In this document: positions 23,220-35,246 of the stretch, piece after piece
Layout: every line of letters starts with the position of its first letter
Position numbering within the stretch: position 1 is the stretch's first letter
Source of the DNA: Drosophila persimilis
Lineage: Eukaryota > Arthropoda > Insecta > Diptera > Drosophilidae
NCBI RefSeq assembly: GCF_003286085.1
Contig: NW_020825294.1
Coordinates: forward strand, 10,624,501 to 10,688,500
Direction of reading: 5' to 3'
DNA: 64,000 nt
Translations under genes and position numbers: made by a program
Notes under the pieces: model-generated
Told to the model about the DNA's origin: nothing
Database searches by the model: none
Seen by the model: only the letters and a program-made list of their open reading frames with translations

Positions 23220-26200
23220 ATGTCGCTAAAGGTGAGTAAATGCTCAAGTCTTGACCTATATACCGAGTAATTGGCCTATTCGGAATGAGGTGAATGGAAT
23301 TTGTGCCAGGAAACTACATAGGCGGGTAGAATGGAGTTGTTCTATTCCTAAAACGAGAACTCAGCGAACTCTAAATTGTCTGATTTTGATTGGAAAAAAT
23401 GCAATGATCTGGTGATCACGGGAACTTTCATATATCTCATTCTGATGCAATCGCGTCAGCTCTGTCTAGCGCATGTCTGAAGCATTAAAAGTGTTTCTCA
23501 CCTGTAGCTGGCAGTTGCTACTCTGCTACCCATAAATATCATTATCATCAACAGTGCAACACGATTATCGCGATGCCATCATCGTCATCATCATCATCAT
23601 CATTATGTCATTTTAAAGTGCAGCAGCATTTGGATTGTTTCTTCTGCCATCTTGAGTCACGTCATGTGAGGGTTTTCACTTGTCTTTGCCCCGTCTTGTG
23701 TTGCCACTCAACAGGTGCTTCAGGTCCCCTGGCCTCTTATACCTGCATACATATGCACACAAGTACATACATGTATGCCAAGCACCATCACCATCTATCC
23801 CACTTAATTCGCTTCATTAACGCAAAGTGACACTTTTACTGCATTAAGTTTGAAGAAATATTTCTGGCATTTCCTTTTTCTGGGGAACTTGGTCAGGGCT
23901 TGGACTTGGGGTGACCGTCTGCCTGCTTTCTGGGGTGATTGGAATGATGGTTAACCCTTTCATGGGCGGACGAAGTGGTAGTCCAGCACAGCATATGTGG
24001 GAACACATGGGTAATACATTTATTAGCTAACTGATTGATGTGTTACACAATTATTTTGAGAAATCGGGGAAGACCCTATGAGACCCATATTTCGATGAAG
24101 AGTCTTTTTCACTTGCAATCAACAGTGCGACCATCTCAGGGTTAATGCTCGTCTTATATCAGAGCAGCAGCAAAAATATTGTAAAAATGCATTCAATGTG
24201 GTCCGACATCCGCTTTGAAATAACTTGTGTGCTGAGTGTTACTGCAGTGACCCTAATTACTCTGAACAGGAAAAGTAATTTCCCACATCATCATCATCAT
24301 CATCCAGCGATGGGGAGCTGGGGGCACATGCAGTAGGGATCGCACGGGACAGGGGCTAGAGGGTACCTTCTTGTTTTGACAGCTGATACATTTTGAAGTT
24401 GTTAATTGATTTGTTTCCCCTTTTTCCACTCAACAGAAAGAGACGCCCTCGGACGTGCAGCTGCATATGGCAGCGATGCGGGGAGATGAGGTGGCCCTGC
24501 TCCGGCTGCTGGACAGTGGAAAGGTACATGTGGACTGCAAAGATGAGGTGAGGTTATTGCCAAAGAGTTCTATAGCAGAGTTTTTCCTTTGATCAGCTGA
24601 TTGCCAGCCTAAGCACACTTTCTCGACTGCTGTCGTTACATGACATATTGCATCAGAGCGATAAAAATAGATATACATATAGTATGTACATACGTATACA
24701 TACGAGTCAACAGTTCCTTAAAATCGTTAAGGCGTGACCCATGCGACTTCCAAATGCTGTCAGGAAAATATTACATAATTAAAACCAAAAACAAAAAGCA
24801 GTTTGCAGCGTTCAAATCAGTTAACACTTTGTTTACCTCAGCACGCACCAATTGGCAAAGAAGTCGAAGAGTGCAACAAAACACAGAAAAACCGAAACAA
24901 AAAAATAATAAAAATAAAGAAATTAAATTTCACTTGACGCTCAGCCAAGCGCTCGGGCACGAGCAAAGGAAAGTGGACTGCGGGGGCAGTGTGCCACCAG
25001 CTGGTCTGCCAGAGTCAGACAAAGCCCCCACCCGCTCAGAAAGGGCACACAGCTCTACGTGCTGCCCCGGGGAGTCCGAGGGCAATCCGAGTGCAGTCCA
25101 AGTGCAGCGAGAGAGCGATTTGTGATTTGCAATTCGTGGCATGTGATTTTCGCCTTGGACTTTCCTCAGAGTCCGATCCGTAGACACGCATGCAAATCCA
25201 CACGAAACGGTTTTGTTTTGAGTCGGTGAAACTAATCGAAAATCGCTATTTAAATCGTCCGATGCTCAATTAAACAATTATAGCAAAAGCTATTCTGTTA
25301 ACGCTTTGAATTGGTAATGAAAGACATGCACTGCACTTAATTTATTGGATTGAGCCGAGAGTATTCGCTATATAATTTCCATTTCTATTGCATTTGATAA
25401 GTTGTTTCTTTGGAAACTTACAGTAGGACCTATGATATCCTAAATTTCTTGAATGCCAATAACATAGTTACACAATTCATGTTTTTCCCAACTTTGAATC
25501 TTTTCATTTTCCAGGATGGGACCACGCCACTTATTTTGGCTGCCGCCGGTGGACACACATACTGTGTGATGGAGCTGCTCGATCAGGGGGCTGATCCGAA
25601 CACGCGCCGCCTGACGGGCACAACGCCACTGTTCTTTGCCGCCCAGGGAGGACACTTGGACGTGGTGAAGATTCTGATGAAGGCGGGGGCCAAAGTGGAC
25701 ACGGCTTCCGCGGACGGGGGAACGCCCCTGTTTGTAGCCGCCCAGGGGGGCCATGTGAAGATTGTGCGTGAGCTGCTGGACTGTGGAGCAAATGTGAATG
25801 CTCATATGAAGGTGGGTGGAGACAACAACGGAGTGCAGAGATCGTTTAATATTTCTTGAATTTTTTTCAGGACCGTGCGACGCCTGTTTTCATAGCGTCC
25901 CAGAACGGACATCGGACAGTTCTTTCGCTGCTGATCCTGGCCCATGCGGATATCGATATCAAGCGCATAGACGGAGCCACACCGCTCTGGATAGCCGCCC
26001 AAATGGGTCAGGATCACATCTGCAAGGTGCTCCTCCAGAACGGGGCCAATGTGGATACAGTGCGCTGTGACGGCGCCACCCCGCTCTTCAAGGCCGCCCA
26101 CAAGGGGCATGCGGCGGTCACCACAGTGCTGCTCAAGTACCGCCCCAATCTGGGCCTCCTGCCCAACGGGGAGACGGCCTTGCATGCAGCAGCTATGTTC

Positions 26201-26428
26201 GGCCACATGACCGTCTGCAAGCAGCTGGTCGCGGCCGGCAGCGATGTCCTGCTGAAGAACCAGGAGGATCTGACGGCGCTGGAATTGGCGCACCAGCAGA
26301 AGTACACCTCCATCTGTGATTATCTCCAGGAGCGGGTCCGAGCGATTGTGGCACGAAATTCAAAAACGATGGTCCCGGCCACATCTTCGGTTACATCTAC
26401 ATCTACGGTCACGTCCATGCCGGCGTAA
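23220..26428 (+). CDS. Ankyrin-repeat protein, ANKRD29-like
   Basis: Four coding exons: 23220-23231 (MSLK), 24437-24547, 25515-25811 and 25871-26428, all joined in phase 0, giving 325 residues. Donors are GTGAGT, GTGAGG and GTGGGT; acceptors are AACAG, TCCAG and TTCAG. About eight to nine 33-residue ankyrin repeats fill residues ~8-300, with clear GxTPLxxAAxxGH cores (GTTPLILAAAGGH, GTTPLFFAAQGGH, GTPLFVAAQGGH, GATPLWIAAQMGQ, GATPLFKAAHKGH, GETALHAAAMFGH). A Ser/Thr-rich tail (residues ~305-325) follows. No catalytic domain, signal or membrane segment is present, so it is a protein-binding scaffold of unknown partner. Length and repeat content match vertebrate ANKRD29; the D. melanogaster 23B gene I recall is CG3104. 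Confidence 0.92.
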
Positions 26429-27290
26429 GAACATACACATAGATGACAAACAGATGATGTCTCCATGCCTCCAAAGTACCTTTATGCACAATACGTTGGC
26501 CTTTTTGTTTATGGTTAATCGAGAGATTAGAGGAAGAGCAACAATAGAAGGGACTGTGAAATAGTATCTTGAACCCGAAAATGGTATACAACTAATTATG
26601 TACATATTTACATTTATATCCAGAACATGGTTTAAATATCAGAGAATAGGAAGCTCGTTTAAGAGTCCCCTCGTTGTGTTGCACGGTGTAAACGGAGAGG
26701 CCCAACAGCAAACACTAACACAAAACAACCAATCAAAGAGAGATCCACTATAGAAAAAAAACACGTCCAAGCTAAAGTAAATGGCCCTAAGAATACTAAA
26801 TGACATATACATACATATATTATATATTAAAGATATATTAGATATAACCGTCATTCATATTAACAACCAATTGGAGCTTGTATTTTGAATTTAACTCTAA
26901 CAATAATAAAAACGTTAGCGATTACGATAATAACTGTTAACATGGACCCCAAAAGATAATGTTACAAAGTCCCCTGTACATACACTAATGCACATATATA
27001 TAGTACATATATACTACCTATTACATGAAAATACATTCATATAGTTAAAAGAATATGTAGATCCCCCTTTATCGCTAAGCAATTGTTGACAAGTGCTTTA
27101 CGTTCCAACGCCTTTCTAAGTATCTGTATTAGCAGTTAGTTATATTCGATTCTTTTGTGGTTTATTGCTTATTTCCTTGTAAACTATATATTCGAGAATT
27201 CATTCATTTGTTTAATTAACTAATATTTAAGTGTAGTCTTCGACCCAATTTTGCAATCAAAGAGTATAATAAATTGAAACACGATTAGTG
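26429..27290 (+). other. Probable 3'UTR of the ankyrin gene
   Basis: A/T-rich sequence after the stop with candidate AATAAA signals at 26905 and 27267 (TATAATAAATTG). The later one is followed by a GT-rich run (GTGTTGGGTGTTTC), typical of a cleavage site near 27290. No other gene is seen. Confidence 0.5.
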
Positions 27291-27804
27291 AAAAAGTGTT
27301 GGGTGTTTCAATCTTTTCTCACGTTAATTTAAGTCTTTTTGGATACATTTCATGTTATTAAATTATATTTTTGTATCTATACAGACCTTTAACATCCAGA
27401 TCTATCTTTGCTCCACTGGATTGAACACCTTTCCTTTCCAATTTCCAACGACTATTACTTCATATGTTTTGTGTTTAAACAACTGTTTTGGGATAAAAGA
27501 ATAGGAACCCACTCAGGTCTAGATGAAGTCGTTGCCTCGGTTTAGTCGGTTATCAAACGCTATAGGGTTCAGTTCGAGTTGGAAATAGAAAATAGTAAAT
27601 TATACAACTTCTTGTCGTCCATGTTAATATATAGAAATTTGTGACAAAACTGAATGTGTTGTTGACACAAGTGATCTTGAAGCAGGCCAAAACCAACACG
27701 CAGACTGGTTTCACTTGAAACTGGAACGTGAGGAATACTAAAATGTCCAGCACAAGTCTTTTAACGCGAACCCTGCTAACAGAAGGTAACTGAGTTGTTT
27801 TCAG

Positions 27805-29219
27805 GAGACCAGCATCGAAAGAGTCTATAGTTTAGGAACCATTGCAGCTCCCCGATCGAAGAATCGTTCGATCTTCACTCTTATCCTGGGCCTTGTGGTG
27901 GGGTATTGTTTGGCCCAGTTATTTGCAAGTATTGTGCCACACGAAAGTTTATACCCATATCTGAGTAGAAGACTGCGACTCCACAGCGATCCCCAGCTCG
28001 ATCGAGAGCCGGCCAAGGCCGAGCAGGCTGATCGTGATGTATTCCAGCATCACTCCAATGAGCACCGCGACGACAACTCCACGGTGGCCGAGCAGCTGAA
28101 GAAGGAGGTTCGCGTCCTCTGCTGGGTTATGACAAATCCCACGAACCACAAGAAGAAGGCGCGTCATGTGAAGCGGACCTGGGGCAAGAGGTGCAACATT
28201 CTGCTCTTCATGAGCTCCGGCCAAGACGATGAGCTGCCCACGGTCCGGCTAAATGTGGGAGAAGGTCGAGTGAATCTGTGGGCCAAGGTCAAGCAGGCCT
28301 TTACATACGTTTACCAGCACCATTACAACGATGCCGACTGGTTCTACAAAGCCGATGACGACACCTATGCTGTGATTGAGAACTTACGCTATATGCTGTA
28401 TCCCTACGACCCCCAGACCCCCGTCCACTTTGGCTTCAAGTTCAAGCCGTTCGTCAAGCAGGGCTACATGTCCGGCGGAGCTGGCTACGTTCTTAGCCGA
28501 GAGGCCCTCCGTCGGTTCGTGGTTGAGGGCATACCGAATCCTAAGATGTGTCTGCCCGGCACTGTGGTAAATGAGGATATCGAGATCGGTCGATGCATGC
28601 AGAACTTAAATGTTACGGCGGGCGATTCCAGGGATGCGATGGGTCGTGGTCGTATGTTCCCGTTTGTGCCAGAACAACATTTGATACCCGCCAAGTGGGA
28701 TAAGAACTATTGGTACTGGAACTACATATATTACAAGACAGATGATGTAAGAAAAATCCCCCTACGGTATGTCCATAATCCAAAGATTTGTGTTTTTTTC
28801 AGGGTCTCGATTGCTGCTCAGATCTTGCCATATCCTTTCACTATGTTGCGCCCAATCTGATGTATGTGCTGGACTATCTGATCTATCACTTGAAGCCGTA
28901 TGGTCTACAGAGGTCACTGGAAAGCCTGCCCGCCAAGCTGCCAGTGGGTCAACTTCTTCCGGCTCCCGTTGAGCAACCAGCGGCCAGCAATGAGGATTCT
29001 GTGGATGATTACGATAGGCTAGTTACCACAACCACTGCGGCGCCCAAGGAGCCAGATGCTAGGGAAATGGACTCTAGAGAGGTGGAGAAGGAAGAGGCTA
29101 GGTATAGGAAACGGATCTCGAAGGAAGCTACTTCTCGGGATACCAGTGAAAACGACGAAAATTCGGACTTAAGAGATAAGGAGGCAAACGATGAAGAGGA
29201 CGAAAAATCCAAAGAATAA
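27805..29219 (+). CDS. Core-1 beta-1,3-galactosyltransferase homolog (C1GalT, GT31), copy A; 5' end unresolved
   Basis: Type II Golgi enzyme family that adds galactose to GalNAc-Ser/Thr (T antigen). Visible exons are 27805-28746 and 28803-29219, joined in phase 0 (donor GATGAT|GTAAGA, acceptor TTTTCAG). A membrane anchor ([18 protein letters not shown]) precedes a stem and the catalytic domain with KRTWGKRCN, the metal-binding DDD in [36 protein letters not shown] and the C-terminal [14 protein letters not shown] block. All key motifs are present. The tail from the end of the domain is strongly charged (E/K/R/D-rich, about 70 residues). No in-frame ATG lies between an upstream stop at 27787 and the anchor, so the start must be in an upstream exon joined at TTGTTTTCAG (27804). 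I could not find that exon. D. melanogaster relatives in 23B that I recall are CG2975, CG2983 and CG3119. Confidence 0.85.
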
Positions 29220-29565
29220 AGCAAACGGGAATACTCGTCTAGTAGATCACTTTAGTTTTTACAAGTTAAAGTGAATTATCCATTTTTCATATATCGTTAT
29301 GATGGGTTAAAGGCAGAACTAATATGCTTGAAACTTGATTACTGACTGTGGGGACGTCTGATTCTCAATACCAACCCAGCCCTAAACCAGAAAAGATGAC
29401 AGCTGAGTAATCGCTTTTTGCACAGTGCAACAGCTGACGAAAAAACATCGACATCATGTGGTCCAGTGCAATACCTGATTCCTGAGCATTGGCATTGGCT
29501 ATCTGATTACTGAAGTGATCCTCTGGCCGATTATTCACTTCACTTCAATTTCCGATCGCACGAGC

Positions 29566-30273
29566 AACGTGGGGGCAAGCGAAACAGGCCTTGAAGTATA
29601 CATATCTATGATTTCCACTTGAACGAGTCAGATTGGTTCCTGGAGGCAGATGCGGAGACCGCTGTCGTAATGGAGAACCTGCGCCACATGCTGTATCCGT
29701 ACAGCTCGGCGATGCCCATCTATTTCAACTCCCCAGGCATTGTCATGAGTCGCGCCTTTCATCGGCGCGTTGTAGAGCTGTCTCTGCCCAATCCATCGCT
29801 GTGCGAACCCAAAGATGCGGGAGCCACAATGGTAAAGCTTAAGAAGTGCATCGATACGCCCAAAGTAATGGCGGGGAAGTCAATGGATGCCAAGGGACGG
29901 CGACGGATTTACCTGATAGATCCGCAGGTTAGATCGAGTGCCTATTTACGCTATGATCCAAACTATTGGCTCTGGAAGTATATCACCTTAGGGATCAAAG
30001 ACTTTCGTACAAGGTTGAACAAATTAAACCTTAAATTTACTAATCATTCATCTCTAACAGGGCACTTTCGCCAACAACGCCGTTTCTTTTAACTATGTTC
30101 AGGTCCGGAATATGTTTTATTTCGACTATATGATCTATAGCCTGAAAGTATTCGGTAGAGATCTCATTCTGAAAGCTTTGCCAGATAAAATACATCCACT
30201 CAAAATGCAGAAAGATCACAAATTACGGCCGGAAGACGTTTCGAAAGAAGGGCCGCATGCTGATTATGCCTGA
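29566..30273 (+). pseudogene. C1GalT copy B, degenerate
   Basis: Remnant of a GT31 gene just after copy A. The 5' part (anchor and KRTWG region) is missing. A one-base shift near 29605 separates the WGQAKQALKYTYL reading from the NESDWFLEAD reading. The metal-binding DDD is replaced (EADAETAVVMENL) and the GGAGYVLS loop is reduced to PGIVMSRAF. A second exon (acceptor CTCTAACAG, from 30061) still reads GTFANNAVSFNYVQ..FDYMIYSLKVFG to a stop at 30271, but the candidate donor does not keep phase. The product cannot be an active galactosyltransferase. Confidence 0.8.
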
Positions 30274-30639
30274 TTATGATTGAATGCCTCACTGTCTTAC
30301 GGGTATTTCCCTTCACGTAACTGATAACGGGCTTACTTTATCGTATTAGTAATACGAGTATAGGAATATCTAACATTTAAAAGCAATAAATGTACTACAG
30401 AGTAGATTGTGGACATTGAAAATTATTTTCAGAAAATTTCGAGAATTAGGGGGCATAGAGAGATGCTATGTTTTGCGCATATTTCATTTGAAAATATATG
30501 GTTCATTCAGACAGATTATAGAGGTTATTCAAAGAAGAATTTGCCGCTGTACTCACATTTTATATATTCTCAGAGTTTCGGAAGAATGGCAACAATTTTC
30601 TTGAGAACCGATTTATTAATTTGTGGGAAGTCGGGTCAG
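30274..30639. other. Spacer, nothing recognised
   Basis: AT-rich intergenic DNA between the C1GalT remnant and the first protease-homolog promoter. No coding signal. Confidence 0.45.
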
Positions 30640-30750
30640 GTCAAGGTTGAGCTTTAAGTCTTTAAGCTTCAAATTGATAACGGCCCTCATATAAATACAC
30701 CATCGCAGCCACTGGGAATTTAGTACGAGCTATCTATTCTCAAACAAACC
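30640..30750 (+). promoter_or_regulatory. Promoter of protease homolog SPH1
   Basis: TATAAATA at 30690-30697, with an initiator-like TTTAGTACG about 30 bases downstream and the ATG at 30751. A GATAAC site at 30676 and a GGGTCAGGTC element further upstream are shared by all three paralog promoters. GATA sites are common in fat-body and immune promoters, but that role here is inference. Confidence 0.7.
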
Positions 30751-31866
30751 ATGTCGAAACAGTGGGCACTCGGAGCTATTCTTTTGAGCTGCGCTTTACT
30801 GGGGCGAGGCGATCCTGTCACTCCTTGTGGCGATCAGCAAATGTGTGTCTCTAAAGACCGCTGCTTAGCTCAAATGGGACAGTACCGATCGGCCGTGTGC
30901 CAAGCCTCAGAAGTTTGCTGCGACATTTCGCAGGTGGTAAGTACTAAGTAGGCCATTCGATGCGTACATTCGCGTACATTCCTGTGATTGCTTCTACTTG
31001 TACAGGACGAGTCAGTTGATGTGACTGAAGGAACTTCGGATGCTGAAGACCTATGTGGCATGAGCAATCCAAGCGGACTGGAGGTGAACGCCAATGCATC
31101 TGAGGATCAGGCGAAGTTTGGAGAATTCCCCTGGACGATTGCTCTGTTCCATAAAGGTCAATACTTCGGCGGTGGCTCTCTGGTTAGCCATAATGCCGTC
31201 CTCATGGCAGCCCACCTCCTGGCGGATAAGTCAGAAGCCGATATTGTAGTCAGAGCTGGCGATTGGGACTTGTCAAGCACGGAAGAGAGCACTCCGCATG
31301 AAGAGCGCCAAGTTTCGAGGGTTGTGAAACATGAGAATTTCAATGCGAAAACTGGGGTCAACAACCTGGCACTCCTCTTCTTTGAGAACCCGCTCCCCAA
31401 GGCATCCCACATCAGGCCTATATGTTTGCCCGCCGCGGAGAGGTCCATCGATGCTCGCTGCTTTGTCGCCGGTTGGGGAAAAAAAGCATACCCGGATGTT
31501 GAGTATTCGAGCATACTGAAGAAAATTGAGTTACCCATCGTGGACAGGGCTACGTGCCAGAATCAGTTGAGGAAGACCCGCCTGGGCAGATCCTTCGTCT
31601 TGGCCCCTAGCTTCGTTTGCGCAGGTGGAGAGAAGGGTAAGGATGCCTGTCAGGGCGATGGCGGCTCCGCGTTGTTCTGTCCCCTGGCCGATAACACCTC
31701 GCGATACGAGCAGGTCGGAATCGTCAACTGGGGAATCGAGTGTGGAAAGGAAAACGTACCGGCTGTCTACACAGACGTCACCAAATTCCTGCCGTGGATT
31801 GAGCAGCAGCTGAAGCAGGGCTCCAACGAATTAATGGGTAGCTATAGAATGTTGATTAATTATTGA
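30751..31866 (+). CDS. CLIP-domain serine protease homolog, copy 1 (catalytically dead)
   Basis: Two exons, 30751-30936 and 31006-31866 (donor GTAAGT, acceptor TTGTACAG), give 348 residues. Residues 1-20 are a signal peptide (LGAILLSCALLGRGDP). Residues ~26-58 form a six-cysteine clip-like knot (CGDQQMCVSKDRC..CQASEVCC). The rest is a chymotrypsin-fold domain starting near FGEFPWTIALF. The catalytic His is kept (MAAH, residue 132), but Asp is replaced by Asn (NNLALL, residue 182) and Ser by Gly (GDGGSAL, residue 281), so no peptidase activity is expected. Such secreted homologs act as cofactors or regulators in melanization and Toll-type cascades in insects; that role is by family. The gene family I recall at 23B is CG18557/CG18558/CG3117. 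The C-terminus is about 10 residues longer than in its paralogs. Confidence 0.9.
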
Positions 31867-32329
31867 ATGACAGAATTTAAAGCAACAAGTTGATGATTTT
31901 AATTTGTACATGATATATTTATAACTTTTTCAAAATAGATCTTTTTATTGAAATGTGCTCTTGAATTTCCTTTAAAAATAATAAATTCATCACAAAAAAT
32001 TAATATTGGATTAGTACCATAAAATTTTGTATTCTTTTGGGTAAATTATCAATATCATTAGTCCCACAAAGTTATTTAAACTAGATCGTTAGATCCCACA
32101 AATGCATAAGGAAAACTCTAGCCCCATGCACATTTTGTAAAGATTTTCATCGATAACTAGACGTACATGTAGGGCGATCTGAGCGGCGATCGCATCCTAT
32201 CGTATATGGCAGTTTGTCCATCGAGCTGGTTTCATTGTTGAATCGCATATTCAAAATAAAACTAAAACAGATGCAATTTAATACAGAAATATATCATAAC
32301 AATATGTAAATTAAACGATTGCATTTGGG
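31867..32329. other. 3' flank of SPH1, duplicated after SPH2
   Basis: Non-coding. The block at about 32095-32200 (CACAAATGCA..CTAGACGT..GGGCGATCT) recurs at about 35130-35215 downstream of SPH2, which marks the end of the tandem duplication unit. Confidence 0.55.
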
Positions 32330-32369
32330 TTGACGTTCTACTATTTTCAACTGTTGGGTCAGGACCGTA

Positions 32370-32520
32370 GCTGGGAAACCAAAGGCCCTTGTGCAAGCAA
32401 AGTCAGACAGATGGACATGGCCCTATCGACTCCTTTATGGGGTCGGAAACGCTTCCGCCTGTGTGTTACACACATCCACTTTCACCACAAATATAATATA
32501 CCCCTGTGCTCATTTTAAGT
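32370..32520 (-). mobile_element. Fragment of a DINE-1/Helentron-type element
   Basis: Read on the minus strand, the sequence runs AAATGAGCACAGGGGTATAT .. TTTGTGGTGAAAGTGGATGT .. GTTTCCGACCCCATAAAG, matching the left end of the longer element at 41039-42127. The right half and terminal hairpin are missing. Confidence 0.7.
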
Positions 32521-33158
32521 GAAAAAGTGTGGCCAATTGATTTGCAACCAAGAAAGGCACATCGGAGTTGAGCAGTCATTCTCTGGCCAAAATCATGTTG
32601 AACTGTACTGCTTTTTTCGGAAGTTCCTTAACATCTATTATCGGTAAAAAGGATGCAGGATGCAGGAGTAACCGCTGTATTTCGTCCAAGATGTGTGGCA
32701 GTTAGTACAATTTTTTAGAACATTAATAGTAATATTATAATATACAGTGATATTATATTGATAGCATATAGGTTGTCCGTTTTAATGCTCAGAAAATAGA
32801 TACTTTTAATTTTTGGCATGGAAGATTAGAGCACATACGTAAGGGAAAATACTTTAAAATAAAGCTAAGCCTATGTTTGATGATGTTTGATGTTTCCTGC
32901 TAGCGTGCGCGGTACGATTTGATGGGCTCTCAACCTGACACTCAGTGTCCTCCCCTCCTCTGTCGACCGGTGCCCCCCCGAGTATTCCTGACGCGCCGTG
33001 CGGGCTTACGGTTCGTACGGGGCAGGACGCTGCAAATAATTTTAATTTTTTAAAGACGAAAAAGAGGCGACAGGGTTGCGCGCGTTCGATTTCAATAACT
33101 TTTCTCGACTTCCACAAATTATGCTGACAATTTCATCTTAGTTTAGCTTACCTTCGGC

Positions 33159-33213
33159 GGCAAAGCGGGGCGATTTCGCCAGGAACGAGCTTTTATTGCG
33201 CTCCCGCTTTGCC
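33159..33213. repeat. 11-bp inverted repeat (hairpin)
   Basis: GGCAAAGCGGG at 33159-33169 and its exact complement CCCGCTTTGCC at 33203-33213, separated by 33 bases. It lies in the part of arm A that has no counterpart in arm B, next to an AATAAATAAA stretch near 33286, so it may belong to a retroelement fragment. Element identity is unknown. Confidence 0.5.
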
Positions 33214-33815
33214 CCAGTCTAACTTACACTAGTTTTTTTAAGAGTCGATAAAATAAGAATAGTAAAATAGATTAGAAATAACGAAAAATAAATAAAATTC
33301 GACCCCAAGTGGCGTTTCACCAACAATTCAAATATATGAAACGCTGCGGCGTTAAATCTCTTGTGCGAGGTGACCTACAATACTATTACTTTTAAAACCA
33401 CGTGCAATAATTACTAATGACGGAACATGAGACGAAAGGGAAATTCATTGATCGTAACATGGAAAAATTATCCAAGCATACATTCGACCCCATATCTCAG
33501 GGGTTTTTAGATGTGTTTCTACAATTATGGTTGTTATTCGGTAAATTTGGGCGATTCAATAATCAGAAAGAATAATCGGAGGGCAGGAGACTATTAACAC
33601 AATGAACGGAGCCAATCGGCAGAGAGGTTATTCATAGAACTAATATGTGGCTGTTTTATGTTATACATTCACTGAATTCCAATTGTTTCAAGAATTTCCA
33701 TACTTTCGCGGAAACAGATTCTAATATTGTTTCGCATTATTCCGTGGGTCAGGTCTAGGTTGCAGTTAAATGTGAGTTTGAAGATTTTTAAGCTTCGAAC
33801 TGATAACGGCCCGCA

Positions 33816-33823
33816 TATAAATA
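33816..33823 (+). promoter_or_regulatory. TATA box of protease homolog SPH2
   Basis: TATAAATA inside CATATAAATACACCATCG, with a GATAACGG site 8 bases upstream and an initiator-like TTTAGTAC about 30 bases downstream. At least 190 bp of upstream sequence is shared with SPH3. Confidence 0.7.
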
Positions 33824-33876
33824 CACCATCGTAGCCACTGGGAATTTAGTACAAGCTATCTATTCTCAAACAAACC

Positions 33877-34965
33877 ATGTCGAAACAGTGGGCACTCGGA
33901 GTTTTTCTTTTGAGCTGCGCTCTACTGGGGCGAGGCGATCCTGTCACTCCTTGTGGCGATCAGCAAATGTGTGTCTCTAAAGACCGCTGCTTAGCTCAAA
34001 TGGGACAGTACCGATCGGCCGTGTGCCAAGCCTCAGAAGTTTGCTGCAACATTTCGCAGGTGGTAAGTACTAAGGAGGCCATTCGATGCGTACATTCGCG
34101 TACATTCCTGTGATTGCTTCTACTTGTACAGGACGAGTCAGTTGATGTGACTGAAGGACCTTCGGATGCTGAAGACCTATGTGGCATGAGTAATCCAATC
34201 GGACTGGATGCGAACGCCAATGCATCTGAGGATCAGGCGAAGTTTGGAGAATTCCCCTGGACGATTGCTCTGTTCCATAAAGGTCAATACTTCGGCGGTG
34301 GGTCTCTGGTTAGCCAGAATGCTGTCCTCATGGCAGCCCACCTCCTGGCGGATAAGTCAGAAGCCGATATTGTAGTCAGAGCTGGCGATTGGGACTTGTC
34401 AAGCACGGAGGAGAGCACTCCACATGAAGAGCGCCAAGTTTCGAGGGTTGTGAAGCATGAGAACTTCGATGTGAAAACTGGATCCAACAACCTGGCACTC
34501 CTCTTCTTTGAGAGCCCGCTTCCCAGGACAGCACACATCAGGCCCATTTGTATGGCCACCGCGGAGAGGTCCATTGATACGCGCTGCTTTGTCGCCGGTT
34601 GGGGAAAAAAAACATACCCGGATGTTGACTATTCGAGCATACTGAAGAAAATTGAGCTGCCCATCGTGGACAGGGATACGTGCCAGAATCAGTTGAGGCA
34701 GACCCGCCTGGGCAGATCCTTCGTCTTGGCCCCTAGCTTCGTTTGCGCAGGTGGAGAGAAGGGTAAGGATGCCTGCCAGGGCGATGGCGGCTCCGCGTTG
34801 TTCTGTCCCCTGGCCGATAACACCTCTCGATACGAGCAGGTCGGAATCGTCAACTGGGGAATCGAATGTGGAGCGGAAAACGTACCGGCTACGTACACGA
34901 ATGTGGCCCAGTTTCAACCGTGGATTGAGCAGCAGCTGAAGCTGGCGTCCAACGAGGCAGAGTGA
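33877..34965 (+). CDS. CLIP-domain serine protease homolog, copy 2 (catalytically dead)
   Basis: Exons 33877-34062 and 34132-34965 with the same splice sites as copy 1 give 339 residues: signal peptide (LGVFLLSCALLGRGDP), clip-like cysteine knot, then a protease-fold domain. The same substitutions occur: His kept in MAAH, Asp to Asn (SNNLALL), Ser to Gly (GDGGSAL). It is closer to copy 3 than to copy 1 (both have VSQNAV, NFDVKTGSNNLALLFFESPL and PRTAHIRPIC). The clip knot has Asn for Asp before SQV. Secreted regulator or cofactor by family; target unknown. The copies are similar enough that recent duplication or conversion is likely. Confidence 0.9.
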
Positions 34966-35246
34966 TAACTAATAGGTAACTGACTGCTTATTGAATGGCA
35001 ATGTTAACCGCGAAATATCATAAATTAATGATTTTAATATGTATGTACATAATATTTTTCTACATTTTTAAGAATACACCAGAATCTCAAACAAAAGAAC
35101 TTCCTTTAGAGTGCATGCGGAGTGCTCTCCTCCACAAATGCAGAATGAAAGTTCTAGCTACCTGCACACGTTGTATAAAGATCTATCGTTAACCAGACGT
35201 GTGGGGCGATCTTAGCATCGCATTCGAAAATACTCTAATCAGTTCA

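Larger units (their letters stand above)
32880..34945 (+). repeat. Inverted duplication, arm A (contains SPH2)
   Basis: This arm matches the reverse complement of about 39737-42620. Matching blocks in order: a GC-rich segment (32890-33028 with 42488-42620), a segment at 33400-33645 (CAATAATTACTAA..GAGGTTATTCA) with 42112-42330, the promoter, and the protease-homolog gene up to its last codons. Between these, arm A holds about 360 bp absent from arm B and arm B holds a Helentron-type insertion. Homology stops abruptly at the shared CAGCAGCTGAA near the C-terminal codons. Confidence 0.8.

Noticed and set aside
24640-25125. 161-codon frame in an intron of the ankyrin gene
   Set aside because: No ATG-linked domain, low complexity (Lys/Asn-rich), and flanked by the real exons with good splice sites; chance frame.
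27743-27793. ATG at 27743 as start of C1GalT copy A
   Set aside because: Its frame stops at 27791-27793, and no intron of workable size keeps phase with the next exon.
34399-34917. Minus-strand 172-codon frame opposite SPH2 (and its equal opposite SPH3)
   Set aside because: Mirror frame of a conserved coding region, kept open by codon composition.
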